Assembly: GCF_000424105.1 (NCBI RefSeq)
Contig: NZ_AUJG01000002.1
Location: 124,001-188,000, forward strand
Source of the DNA: Lachnospira multipara ATCC 19207
GTDB lineage: Bacteria; Bacillota; Clostridia; Lachnospirales; Lachnospiraceae
Direction of reading: 5' to 3'
Length of the DNA stretch: 64,000 bases
Numbering within the stretch: the stretch's first letter is position 1; each line of letters begins with the position of its first letter. The notes beneath the pieces are model-generated. The model did not search any database. It worked only from the letters and a program-made list of their open reading frames with translations, and had not been told where the DNA came from. The translations under genes were made by a program, and so were the position numbers. This document shows positions 18,618 through 26,746 of the stretch, piece by piece.

Positions 18618-20132
18618 ATGGGTAAATCAGAAATTATATTTGGCAATAAGATGAGCAAGAAGACTATAAAGTCTGCTAACAGCTCAAAGAGGAAGTACGT
18701 TAAGAAATTTGGTGATGACTCTAACGTAGATTATAATCTAGCTATTGAGGATAACAAGTATATCGGCGATAGCCTTGGAGTAAAGAACATTATTATTAGA
18801 CGAGAAGATAATACTCCTAGCACTAACGGGCTTAATCCAATTAATGCAGGATTAGATTCTGGTTTTGATAAGGAAAAAGGAATAATAGTGGGCAATATTC
18901 GTATGGGCTTTGGACATTATAGAATTTCCATGGCAATAGCTTCAGCAGCTAACGCGCTTGGCTACACACCATACTGGATGGACTTAAATTCCTATACACA
19001 AACTACAGGCGGTAAGGTTATTAATGCACAAAATGAGCTATATTCACTAGGTTCAAGAATCTCACAGAAGTCAAAGCTTTTTAACAGAGTGGTGTGGGAG
19101 CCAATGAACTATGAAGGTTTTAGAAAGATAAGCTATAACAGTTCAGATCAAAAGAATGCTGAGCTTATGACTAGCGTCTTTAAAAATGTACCAAAGGACA
19201 TTCCTCTTGTAGGTACTCATGTTTGGCCAGCACAGGCAGCAGTTCATGCTGGTATGAAGTATGTAGTTAATGCCATTCCAGATAACTGGCCAATGGCCCT
19301 TCACCTAGCTGAAGGCAGTCTACATACAGTGCAGACTCATTCAAGCCTACTAGGTTATAGAAACCTTAATGGCATGAATGGCAAGAAGATACTTAACACT
19401 ATGACAAGCAAGGATATATGCTATACAGGCCACTACATCGACTACGAGCTTGTAGATAATATTGAGAAGGATTGTGAGCAAAGAATTAATCGAGCAAGAA
19501 ATAAGAAACCCGTTAGATTTTTACTAACAATTGGTGGTGCTGGAGCTCAAAGAGAGATTTTTGCTAGCATAATTAAGTATTTACTTAAGGCAATTAAGGC
19601 AGGTAAGGCTTGCCTTTATGTAAATGTTGGTGATTATAAGAATGTTTGGGATGAGTTAATTGCAGAGATTCCAGAGATGAAGGAATATGCAACAGAACAT
19701 TTTAATAACTGGGAAGATACAACAACATTTGCTAATAAGGCATTAGACGAGAATGAAGAGATAACTGGAATTCATGGTTTTTATCATGAAAATATTTTCG
19801 AGGCCGTTTATTGTACCAATATCCTAATGAGATCTTGCGATATTTTAGTTACAAAGCCTAGCGAGTTATCATTTTACCCAGTACCAAAGCTCTTTATTAA
19901 AAGAGTTGGCGGTCATGAGAAGTGGGGCGCAATTCATTCTGCTGAAATTGGGGATGGTACTTACGAGTGTGAGGACATTCCACATACATTACAGATGATA
20001 AAGATGTTCATCAACAACAGAGAGACAATAATTGAAATGTGTGAGAACATTAAGGCCAACAAAAAGGCTGAGATATACGACGGGGCAATTAAAGTAGTAA
20101 AAAAAGCTTTTGAATTAAGAGATAAACAGTAA
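18618..20132 (+). CDS. GT-B glycosyltransferase-like protein (unknown function)
   Basis: A 504-residue cytoplasmic protein. A basic N-terminal tail (1-90) precedes a core with the glycine-rich NIRMGFGHYRIS near residue 98, a second-lobe start RFLLTIGGAGAQREI near 300, and a late VTKPSELSFYPVPKLFI near 415. That layout resembles MurG/diacylglycerol-glucosyltransferase GT-B enzymes, but no family could be assigned with certainty. It is coupled to the TetR gene and precedes the galactoside transport and hydrolysis genes. Whether it makes a glycolipid, glycosylates a protein or has lost activity cannot be told from the sequence. Confidence 0.6.
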   Translation: MGKSEIIFGNKMSKKTIKSANSSKRKYVKKFGDDSNVDYNLAIEDNKYIGDSLGVKNIIIRREDNTPSTNGLNPINAGLDSGFDKEKGIIVGNIRMGFGHYRISMAIASAANALGYTPYWMDLNSYTQTTGGKVINAQNELYSLGSRISQKSKLFNRVVWEPMNYEGFRKISYNSSDQKNAELMTSVFKNVPKDIPLVGTHVWPAQAAVHAGMKYVVNAIPDNWPMALHLAEGSLHTVQTHSSLLGYRNLNGMNGKKILNTMTSKDICYTGHYIDYELVDNIEKDCEQRINRARNKKPVRFLLTIGGAGAQREIFASIIKYLLKAIKAGKACLYVNVGDYKNVWDELIAEIPEMKEYATEHFNNWEDTTTFANKALDENEEITGIHGFYHENIFEAVYCTNILMRSCDILVTKPSELSFYPVPKLFIKRVGGHEKWGAIHSAEIGDGTYECEDIPHTLQMIKMFINNRETIIEMCENIKANKKAEIYDGAIKVVKKAFELRDKQ

Positions 20133-20217
20133 AGAGTTAGAGACAAATTAGGGAAATTTAAAGCATACAACAAAAAATAGACATCGAGAAATATAGTTTA
20201 TCTGGGAGGTAAAAATT

Positions 20218-21609
20218 ATGCTTAGTTTAAAAGAAAAGTTAGCTTACGGTCTAGGAGCCGTAGGTAAGGACATGGTTTACATGTTATCTGCTAGTTATAT
20301 TTTGTATTACTATCAGGATGTATTAGGGGTTAGCGCAGTTGCAATGGGCATTATTTTATTGGCAGCAAGAATCTTTGATGCCTTTAATGATCCTGTTATG
20401 GGAGTTATCGTTGCAAAGACAAAGTCAAAATTTGGTCGTTTTAGATTATGGCTTTTAATTGGTACAGTTACTAACGCAATCATTTTATATTTTATGTTTG
20501 CTTGTCCACCAAGCCTTGATGGAGCAGGACTTACAGCTTATGCTGCAGTATTTTACATAATTTGGGGTGTAACTTATACAATGATGGATATTCCATATTG
20601 GTCAATGATTCCAGCCTTCACTAATGGTGGTAAGGAAAGAGAAGGCCTTACAACTCTTGCAAGATCATGCGCAGGCGTTGGTTCAGCAATCATTACAATC
20701 TTTACAATGATGCTTGTTCATGCCCTTGGTGGCAACAACGAAAGAGTAGGCTTTAAGTACCTTGCATTAATTATTGCAATCCTCTTTGTAGTATTTATTG
20801 GAATTACAGTATTTACAATCAAGGAAAAATCAAGTGTAGACATGGAAACACCATCTGTTGGCACAATGTTTAAGGCTCTTGTTAATAACGACCAGGCTAT
20901 GACAGTTGTAGTTGCAATTGTACTCATTAACTGTGCGGTTTATATTACATCAAACCTTGTTATCTATTTCTTTAAGTATGATTTTGGCGGAACAAAATGG
21001 TTTAGCAGCTATACACTCTTTAACATGTTTGGTGGAGCTGTTCAGATTTTATCAATGATGTTCCTTTACACATTACTTAGAAAATTCTTTAGTAACATTA
21101 AGATTTTCTATATTTGCTTAGGATTTGCAATTATCGGTTATGCATCACTTCTTTGCATTGCTTTTACAAGCATGACAAATGTATTTATCCTTTTCATTCC
21201 TGGCTTCTTCATCTTTGCAGCCAACGGAATCCTACAGGTACTTACAACAGTATTCCTAGCTAACACAGTAGATTACGGCCAGTTAAAGACAGGTAGAAGA
21301 GATGAGTCAGTTATTTTCTCAATGCAGACTTTTGTAGTTAAGTTAGCATCAGGTGTTGCAGCTTTCGTTGCATCTATCTGCCTTTCACTTAACAACTTAC
21401 AGAGCGGAACAGAAGTTACTGATGCCGAAGCAGTTATTGATTTTAGTGAAAATGTATCAGCTGCCTCAAGACTTGGCCTTAGAACAACAATGACAATCAT
21501 TCCTATAATTGGTTTATTTATCGCTCTTATCTGGTTTAAGAAGAAGTACATTTTAACAGATAAAAAGATTGAAGAAATCAATGAGCAGGTTAAGAAATTA
21601 AACGCTTAG
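20218..21609 (+). CDS. GPH-family sugar:cation symporter
   Basis: A membrane transporter of 463 residues with about 12 hydrophobic helices. It belongs to the glycoside-pentoside-hexuronide family (MelB/LacS-like), shown by KLAYGLGAVGKDMVY at the N-terminus, ARIFDAFNDPVMG near residue 50 and KFGRFRLWLL near 72. It lacks the IIA-like domain of LacS. ATG 20218 follows GGGAGG. Placement before GH36 alpha-galactosidase and galactokinase suggests uptake of melibiose, raffinose or similar alpha-galactosides. Confidence 0.92.
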   Translation: MLSLKEKLAYGLGAVGKDMVYMLSASYILYYYQDVLGVSAVAMGIILLAARIFDAFNDPVMGVIVAKTKSKFGRFRLWLLIGTVTNAIILYFMFACPPSLDGAGLTAYAAVFYIIWGVTYTMMDIPYWSMIPAFTNGGKEREGLTTLARSCAGVGSAIITIFTMMLVHALGGNNERVGFKYLALIIAILFVVFIGITVFTIKEKSSVDMETPSVGTMFKALVNNDQAMTVVVAIVLINCAVYITSNLVIYFFKYDFGGTKWFSSYTLFNMFGGAVQILSMMFLYTLLRKFFSNIKIFYICLGFAIIGYASLLCIAFTSMTNVFILFIPGFFIFAANGILQVLTTVFLANTVDYGQLKTGRRDESVIFSMQTFVVKLASGVAAFVASICLSLNNLQSGTEVTDAEAVIDFSENVSAASRLGLRTTMTIIPIIGLFIALIWFKKKYILTDKKIEEINEQVKKLNA

Positions 21610-21645
21610 TTTTTCTAGATTCTAATTTAGAGGGACTAATCTTAC

Positions 21646-21688
21646 TAGAAAATGTGTCCGAAGCCGCGGCTTTAGGATGCATTTTCTA
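21646..21688 (+). promoter_or_regulatory. Long hairpin in the leader of the alpha-galactosidase gene
   Basis: TAGAAAATGTGTCC (21646-21659) pairs with GGATGCATTTTCTA (21675-21688) over 14 bp with two wobble pairs. The loop holds a second stem AAGCC/GGCTT. No T run follows, so this is not a classic terminator. It may tune expression between the transporter and the hydrolase or act as a processing site. Confidence 0.55.
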
Positions 21689-21714
21689 ATTAAAACGAAA
21701 TTGGAGGGATTACG

Positions 21715-24132
21715 ATGATAAAGATTTTTGATGTTAAAGATCAAAGAGTAAATAGAGCTTTTGTTATTGAAAGTCGCAATACAAGTTACGTCTTTGCAGT
21801 AAATGAAAGCGGACATTTACTTCATCTTTATTATGGTGCTAGGCTAGAATTTGATGAGAATGCTATTAAGGCAAGACTAGGCTTTAGTAAGTATCTAGCA
21901 GGCAATACTATTAGCTATTCAAATGAATATAGTTATTTAGCTCTTGAAGATACAGCCCTTGAATTATCTACAATGGGTAAGGGTGATATTAGAGAAAGTC
22001 AGGTCATTTTAACTAATATTGATGGTTCAAATTCTAATGACTTTATCTATGATAGTCATGAGTTAATTGTAGGCTATGCAAGTAATGGCTATAGACACTT
22101 AAAAGAGATGCCAGAGGCACATTCAAGTGATAGTCAGCTAGTTGTTACTTTAAAGGATAAGCAAAGAAATATCTATATTGAGATGATTTATAACTTGTTT
22201 TACGAGACAGATTGTATAACTAGAAGAATTAAAATTATAAATAAAGAGGAGTCTTTTATTGAGGTTAATAGAGCCCTTTCACTAAATCTTGACCTTGAGG
22301 GTGAAAATCTTGAAATGCTTAATTTTACCGGGGCTTGGATTAGAGAAATGAATAGGAATTTTACTAAGTTAAGTCAGAATAAGCTTGTTAATTCTTCCTT
22401 TACAGGCACCTCTAGTAACAGAAATAATCCTCTTGTAATTTTGAAAAAAAGAGACACAACAGAATTTGCAGGAGAGAGCTACGGCTTTAACCTAATTTAT
22501 AGTGGAAACCATTATTCTTGCGCTGAGAAAAATGCTTATGGTATGGCAAGATTTGTAATGGGTATAAATCCAAATAATTTTAATTTCAGAATTGAACCGG
22601 AGCAAGTATTTGAGAGCCCTGAGGCAGTTATGACATTTGCAAAAAATGGACTTAATAGCCTATCTCATAACTTCCATGAATTTATTAGAGAACATGTTCT
22701 TAGAAGAACTTGGGCCAAGAAGGTTCGTCCGGTTTTATTAAACAGCTGGGAGGCTTGCTATTTTAACTTTAATGAAACTAAGTTAGTTAATATGGCTAAG
22801 GAAGCTAAAAAAATTGGCGTGGAACTCTTTGTTATGGATGATGGTTGGTTTGGCAATCGAAACGATGATAAGTCCTCACTTGGTGACTGGGATGTAAATT
22901 TAACTAAGCTACCAAACGGAGTTTCAGGTCTTTGTAAGAAAATTAATGACCTAGGTCTAGACTTTGGTATCTGGCTTGAACCTGAGATGATAAATGTAGA
23001 CTCGGCACTTTACAGAAGTCATCCAAACTGGGCAGTAGATATTCCTGGAATTGAGCACTCTGAGGGTAGAAATCAAAGAATATTAAATCTAACAATAGAA
23101 GAGGTAAGAGATTATCTAGTTGCTAGAATTTTTGATTTATTATCATCTGCCAATATTAAGTATGTAAAGTGGGATATGAACCGCATTTTCACAGATTATT
23201 ATGGCTTTAACCTATCTAATCAAGGGGAATTTGCTCATAGATATGTGCTTGGTTTATATGACATTTTAGGAAGAATTGTAGAAGAATTCCCAGATGTATT
23301 ATTTGAAGGTTGCGCATCAGGGGGCAATAGATTTGACCTAGGAATTTTATCTTACATGTCACAAATTTGGGCATCAGATAATACTGATCCTTGGTGTAGA
23401 GCTAATATTCAGACAGGCTATAGCTATGGCTACCCTATGTCAGTAATTGCAGCACACATTTCTGCTAGTCCAAATCATCAGACGCTAAGACAGACCTTAC
23501 TAGAAACTAGATTTAATGTGGCAAGCTTTGCAATGCTAGGCTTAGAGCTTAACTTATCTGATTTAAAGGATGAGGAGCTTGAGATTTTAAAGACAGAAAT
23601 AGAAGTCTATAAATCAGTTAGAGATTTGATATTTACTGGTGATTATATAAGAATTAAAAACGGCGAAGAGACAGATTTTAATAATCATGTCTTTGAGTGG
23701 ATATGTGTTTCAAAGGATAAGGAAAGAGCCCTTGCCTTTACAATGCAGGACAAGGCAGTTGCTAATCAGCCAAATGCTTCGCTTAGACTTACGGGCCTTG
23801 ATGATAATAAGCTTTATCACATTTATAATATGCCAGCAAAGTATGACATAAAACATTTCGGGGATTTGATAAATGCAGTATCTCCAATTCATATTAGACC
23901 GGGTTCTAACATCCATAAGATAATTTCTAAATTCAAGAAAATGGATGGAGAAGTGGAAGATTTTGTACTTAGTGGAAGCTTTATTAATAACGCTCCAATT
24001 AAGCTACACAATAACTACGCAGCTACAGGTTTTGATGGGGATGTACGTTTTTATCAGGATTATGCCTCAAGAATATTCTTTATTGAAGAGTTAAAGGAGA
24101 AGGATGATTATGACAAAGAAGAAAATGCTTGA
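21715..24132 (+). CDS. Alpha-galactosidase, GH36
   Basis: Hydrolyses alpha-1,6-galactosides such as melibiose and raffinose. The 805 residues include an N-terminal beta-sandwich (about 1-330), a catalytic barrel (about 340-640) and a C-terminal beta domain. The nucleophile is Asp487 in KWDMNR and the acid/base is Asp555 in SDNTDPW. VLLNSWEACYF, MDDGWFG and EGCASGGNRFD are also present. No signal peptide, so it acts on imported sugars. ATG 21715 follows GGAGGG. The stop overlaps the galactokinase start, so galactose is phosphorylated by the next product. Confidence 0.97.
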   Translation: MIKIFDVKDQRVNRAFVIESRNTSYVFAVNESGHLLHLYYGARLEFDENAIKARLGFSKYLAGNTISYSNEYSYLALEDTALELSTMGKGDIRESQVILTNIDGSNSNDFIYDSHELIVGYASNGYRHLKEMPEAHSSDSQLVVTLKDKQRNIYIEMIYNLFYETDCITRRIKIINKEESFIEVNRALSLNLDLEGENLEMLNFTGAWIREMNRNFTKLSQNKLVNSSFTGTSSNRNNPLVILKKRDTTEFAGESYGFNLIYSGNHYSCAEKNAYGMARFVMGINPNNFNFRIEPEQVFESPEAVMTFAKNGLNSLSHNFHEFIREHVLRRTWAKKVRPVLLNSWEACYFNFNETKLVNMAKEAKKIGVELFVMDDGWFGNRNDDKSSLGDWDVNLTKLPNGVSGLCKKINDLGLDFGIWLEPEMINVDSALYRSHPNWAVDIPGIEHSEGRNQRILNLTIEEVRDYLVARIFDLLSSANIKYVKWDMNRIFTDYYGFNLSNQGEFAHRYVLGLYDILGRIVEEFPDVLFEGCASGGNRFDLGILSYMSQIWASDNTDPWCRANIQTGYSYGYPMSVIAAHISASPNHQTLRQTLLETRFNVASFAMLGLELNLSDLKDEELEILKTEIEVYKSVRDLIFTGDYIRIKNGEETDFNNHVFEWICVSKDKERALAFTMQDKAVANQPNASLRLTGLDDNKLYHIYNMPAKYDIKHFGDLINAVSPIHIRPGSNIHKIISKFKKMDGEVEDFVLSGSFINNAPIKLHNNYAATGFDGDVRFYQDYASRIFFIEELKEKDDYDKEENA

Positions 24133-25288
24133 AGAATTCGCTAAAGTTTATGGCGATAGTGAAGGCGTAAGAGTTTTCTTTGCTCCAGGAAGAGTTAATT
24201 TAATTGGAGAGCACACAGACTATAACGGCGGTCACGTTTTCCCATGTGCAATTCCTCTTGGAACTTATGCGGCCATTAGAAAAAGAGAAGATTCTAAGAT
24301 AAGATTTTTTTCATTAAACTATGAACAAAATGGCATAATTGAAAGTAGAATTAATAATCTTAAATATAATAAAAATGACAAATGGACAAATTATCCAAAG
24401 GGAGTTATTGACCAGATTAAAAAGAGTGGAGTTGCATTTTCCTCAGGTTTTGAAATGCTTGTATGGGGAGATTTACCAAGTTCTTCAGGACTTTCATCAT
24501 CAGCTTCCATTGAGGTTTTAACTTGCTTTTCCATGATTAAGCTCTACGGCATTAAGATGGGCAAGATTAAAACTGCCAAGTTATGTCAGAAGGCTGAAAA
24601 TGAATTTTGCGGCGTCAACTGTGGCATTATGGACCAGTTTGCCATTGCTATGGGTAAGAAGCATCATGCAATTTATCTTGATACAGCAAGCCTTGAATAC
24701 GAGTATGTGCCAATTAAACTTGATGGTGTAAAGCTTGTAATTACTTGCTCAAATAAGAAAAGAGGTCTTGGCTCTTCAAAATATAACGAGCGTAGAGCAG
24801 AGTGTGAAGCAGCACTAGAGATGCTTAAGGAAAGTGAAGAGTGCAAGGACATTAAAACTTTAGGTGACCTTGATTTTGAGACTTTTGAGAGAAACAAGGA
24901 CTTCATAAAGGAAGAGGTAAACTATCGTAGAGCTAGACACGCAGTCACTGAAAATATCAGAACAATTCAGGCTGTGGAGGCGCTTAATAATAACGAAATT
25001 GAAAAATTCGGACAATTAATGATTCAGTCTCACCTATCACTTCGTGATGATTACGAGGTTACAGGCCTTGAGCTAGACACTCTCTTTGATGCTCAGAGCA
25101 AGCAGGAGGGTGTTATTGGTACAAGAATGACAGGAGCTGGATTTGGCGGCTGCCTCGTATCTTTAGTCAAGGATGAGAATGTAGATGCCTTTATTGAAAA
25201 TGTATCTAAAGAATATACTAAGAAAACAGGAATCGAGGCTTCCTTCTATGCATTAGACGTAGGCGGTGGCCCAAGAGAATTGAGATAA
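24110..25288 (+). CDS. galK: Galactokinase
   Basis: ATP-dependent kinase making galactose 1-phosphate, of 392 residues. The GHMP family motifs are clear: GRVNLIGEHTDYNGGH near residue 25, the phosphate loop LPSSSGLSSSAS near 121, and the C-terminal MTGAGFGGC. Two starts are possible: ATG 24104 or ATG 24110. The ribosome site AAGGAG (24094-24099) fits 24110 better. It overlaps the end of the alpha-galactosidase gene by 23 bases, implying translational coupling. galT and galE are not in the window. Confidence 0.96.
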   Translation: MTKKKMLEEFAKVYGDSEGVRVFFAPGRVNLIGEHTDYNGGHVFPCAIPLGTYAAIRKREDSKIRFFSLNYEQNGIIESRINNLKYNKNDKWTNYPKGVIDQIKKSGVAFSSGFEMLVWGDLPSSSGLSSSASIEVLTCFSMIKLYGIKMGKIKTAKLCQKAENEFCGVNCGIMDQFAIAMGKKHHAIYLDTASLEYEYVPIKLDGVKLVITCSNKKRGLGSSKYNERRAECEAALEMLKESEECKDIKTLGDLDFETFERNKDFIKEEVNYRRARHAVTENIRTIQAVEALNNNEIEKFGQLMIQSHLSLRDDYEVTGLELDTLFDAQSKQEGVIGTRMTGAGFGGCLVSLVKDENVDAFIENVSKEYTKKTGIEASFYALDVGGGPRELR

Positions 25289-25383
25289 GATAGTAGAGTA
25301 GAAATTTTCTACAAAAACTATTGGCTAAAAGCCAAACAAATTAAAGCTTGCAAAGGTTTAAACCTTGCAAAATATACCTTCTT

Positions 25384-25413
25384 AAGAGCTCATTTTTAAT
25401 GAGCTCTTTTTTA
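25384..25413 (+). terminator. Terminator of the galactoside operon
   Basis: AAGAGCTCAT (25384-25393) pairs perfectly with ATGAGCTCTT (25399-25408), then T run. Confidence 0.93.
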
Positions 25414-25421
25414 TAATAAAA

Positions 25422-25486
25422 AAAACGTAAAGTAGTAAATTTTTTAATAAGGGGGGACCTATGAAAAAGATGCTACTTTACGTTTT
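25422..25486. terminator. Long-loop inverted repeat, probable terminator of the minus-strand isomerase gene
   Basis: AAAACGTAAAGTAG (25422-25435) pairs perfectly with CTACTTTACGTTTT (25473-25486) around a 37-nt loop. Read on the minus strand the second arm runs into eight T, as expected for termination of the converging isomerase gene. The loop carries a strong ribosome-site-like GGGGGG and a 9-codon open frame (25461-25490). Confidence 0.6.
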
Positions 25487-25492
25487 ATAAAT

Positions 25493-25550
25493 ATAATGCT
25501 TATGATAAAAGCATTATATAGCCAAATGCATAAATGCATGAGGTTTCGAT
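25493..25550 (+). repeat. Diverged copy of the two-hairpin repeat
   Basis: Hairpin one is TATAATGCTT (about 25493-25502) with AAGCATTATA. It is followed by TAGCC, then hairpin two built on ATGCAT/ATGCAT, then GAGGTTTC. Order and spacing copy the elements at 26541 and 26613 (hairpin, TAGCC, hairpin, GGTTC), although stem sequences differ. Confidence 0.5.
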
Positions 25551-25565
25551 AATGAAATTTATTAG

Positions 25566-26207
25566 TTAAGCTCTTAAAGTCTTAACGTATTCGATGATCT
25601 TCTCATCCTTAGCGTTAGCAAAGAAGAGATCAGCAAACTTCTCACCAGCAACAGCGCCCTTAACTAAGTCGCTATCAAGCTTCTTTAAGCTTTCAACTAA
25701 ATCCTGGTTAAGTGTAACAGCTCTAACGCCGTCTAAGATCTTCTTATTTCTCTGCTCTGGAACAACTCTTTCCTTAGGGTATCCGCCACCTGGTTCACCT
25801 TCGAATAACTTTTCGAAAATGTATGTAAGGTTAAGTTCAGCGCCCCAACCAAAGCCCTTTGCAAATGGAAGAGCGATAGCGTTACCATCATTAATCTGCA
25901 TGAACATATATGCATCTGAAGGGTCTACAACGTGACCACAAATTACACCTGGGAATGAGTTAAGTGCAAGCATAGCACCTTCACCTGTACCGCAACCTGT
26001 AACAACAAAGTCACAAGCTCCTGAGTTAAGTAAGATTGCAGCTAAGATACCGTTCTGAACGTATGTTAACTGAGCGTTATCCTCTGCTGAATACATACCG
26101 TAGTTATCTACTGTATGTCCCTTAGCACTAGCTACCTTGTTTAAAGCATCATAAATTACGCTATTCTTAGCAGCCTGGCTGTTTTCATTAATAAGAGCGA
26201 TTCTCAT
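25566..26207 (-). CDS. RpiB/LacA/LacB-family isomerase, DhuI-like
   Basis: A 213-residue sugar isomerase of the RpiB/LacAB fold. MRIALINENSQAAKN at the start, DFVVTGCGTGEGAML near residue 71 and the longer C-terminal half with KGFGWGAELNL and GGGYPKERVVPEQRN match, as I recall them, the longer RpiB-type enzymes that include DhuI, which isomerises 4-deoxy-5-hexosulose uronate from unsaturated uronates. That role fits the pectin genes here. A ribose-5-phosphate or galactose-6-phosphate role is less likely given the length. ATG 26207 (minus strand) has GAGGAG just upstream; the longer frame to 26261 is rejected. Confidence 0.8.
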   Translation of the reverse strand: MRIALINENSQAAKNSVIYDALNKVASAKGHTVDNYGMYSAEDNAQLTYVQNGILAAILLNSGACDFVVTGCGTGEGAMLALNSFPGVICGHVVDPSDAYMFMQINDGNAIALPFAKGFGWGAELNLTYIFEKLFEGEPGGGYPKERVVPEQRNKKILDGVRAVTLNQDLVESLKKLDSDLVKGAVAGEKFADLFFANAKDEKIIEYVKTLRA

Positions 26208-26540
26208 ATTTTTCTCCTCACCTTCTAAAATTTTGTTACAAACGATTAAATTGTAATACACCTAAAAGCTAGCATATATCTAGTTTTCATAGGCATATTT
26301 ATTTGTAGCATTTTTTGGCTACAAAGTAGAATTTACAAACATTTTAATATTAAGCAAAAATATGCTTTTTGTCAATGATTGTTCCCATTCTTTTCTCGCA
26401 AAAATCTCGCCTAATTCATATAATATACGAACTTGCAATTTAATGGGAGAAAGTGCAAATTAATTTTTATAAAATAATCATAAATATGGCAACTAAGAAG
26501 GCTAATGTACTTTGCAGAAAAGCAAAATACTGTTATAATT
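26208..26540. other. AT-rich intergenic region with promoter for the downstream hairpin leader
   Basis: No gene seen. The left part should hold the minus-strand isomerase promoter, not clearly identified. At the right end, TTGCAG (26512-26517), 16 bp and TATAAT (26534-26539) form a plus-strand promoter. Its start point falls inside the first hairpin repeat, so the repeat array is the leader of the next gene. Confidence 0.55.
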
Positions 26541-26612
26541 ACTGTTGCAACTCTTTTAGAGTTGCAATGTAGCCTCATGCCGCCGAAGGCATCTAATGCA
26601 TGAGGTTCTAAT
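26541..26612 (+). repeat. Two-hairpin repeat, copy 1
   Basis: Hairpin one: TTGCAACTCT / AGAGTTGCAA (about 26545-26564), then ATGTAGCC. Hairpin two: outer CCTCATGC / GCATGAGG with inner GCC-GAA-GGC (26582-26590) and linker ATCTAAT, ending GGTTC. It starts within a few bases of the predicted transcription start. Confidence 0.8.
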
Positions 26613-26686
26613 ACTGTTGCAACTCTGAAAGAGTTGCAATGTAGCCGCCAGCAGTTTTGCGAAGCAAAATCTCATGCTGGACGGTT
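26613..26686 (+). repeat. Two-hairpin repeat, copy 2
   Basis: Hairpin one has the same arms as copy 1 with loop GAA. Hairpin two has completely different arms: outer CCGCCAGCA / TGCTGGACGG and inner TTTTGC-GAA-GCAAAA (26655-26669), but keeps the GAA loop, the TCTCAT linker and terminal GGTTC. Confidence 0.8.
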
Positions 26687-26693
26687 CTAGAAA

Positions 26694-26723
26694 ACTGTTG
26701 CAACTCTTTTAGAGTTGCAATGT
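26694..26723 (+). repeat. Two-hairpin repeat, copy 3 (first hairpin only)
   Basis: Thirty bases identical to the first hairpin of copy 1, including the TTTT-type loop. The sequence then changes directly to the ribosome site region of the following gene, so the second hairpin is absent. Confidence 0.8.
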
Positions 26724-26746
26724 GAAGACGAATTATCGGAGGTAAT

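Noticed and set aside
26541-26723. CRISPR array
   Set aside because: The repeated units are palindromic hairpins separated by further self-pairing sequence rather than unique spacers, only three copies occur, and no cas genes are in the window.
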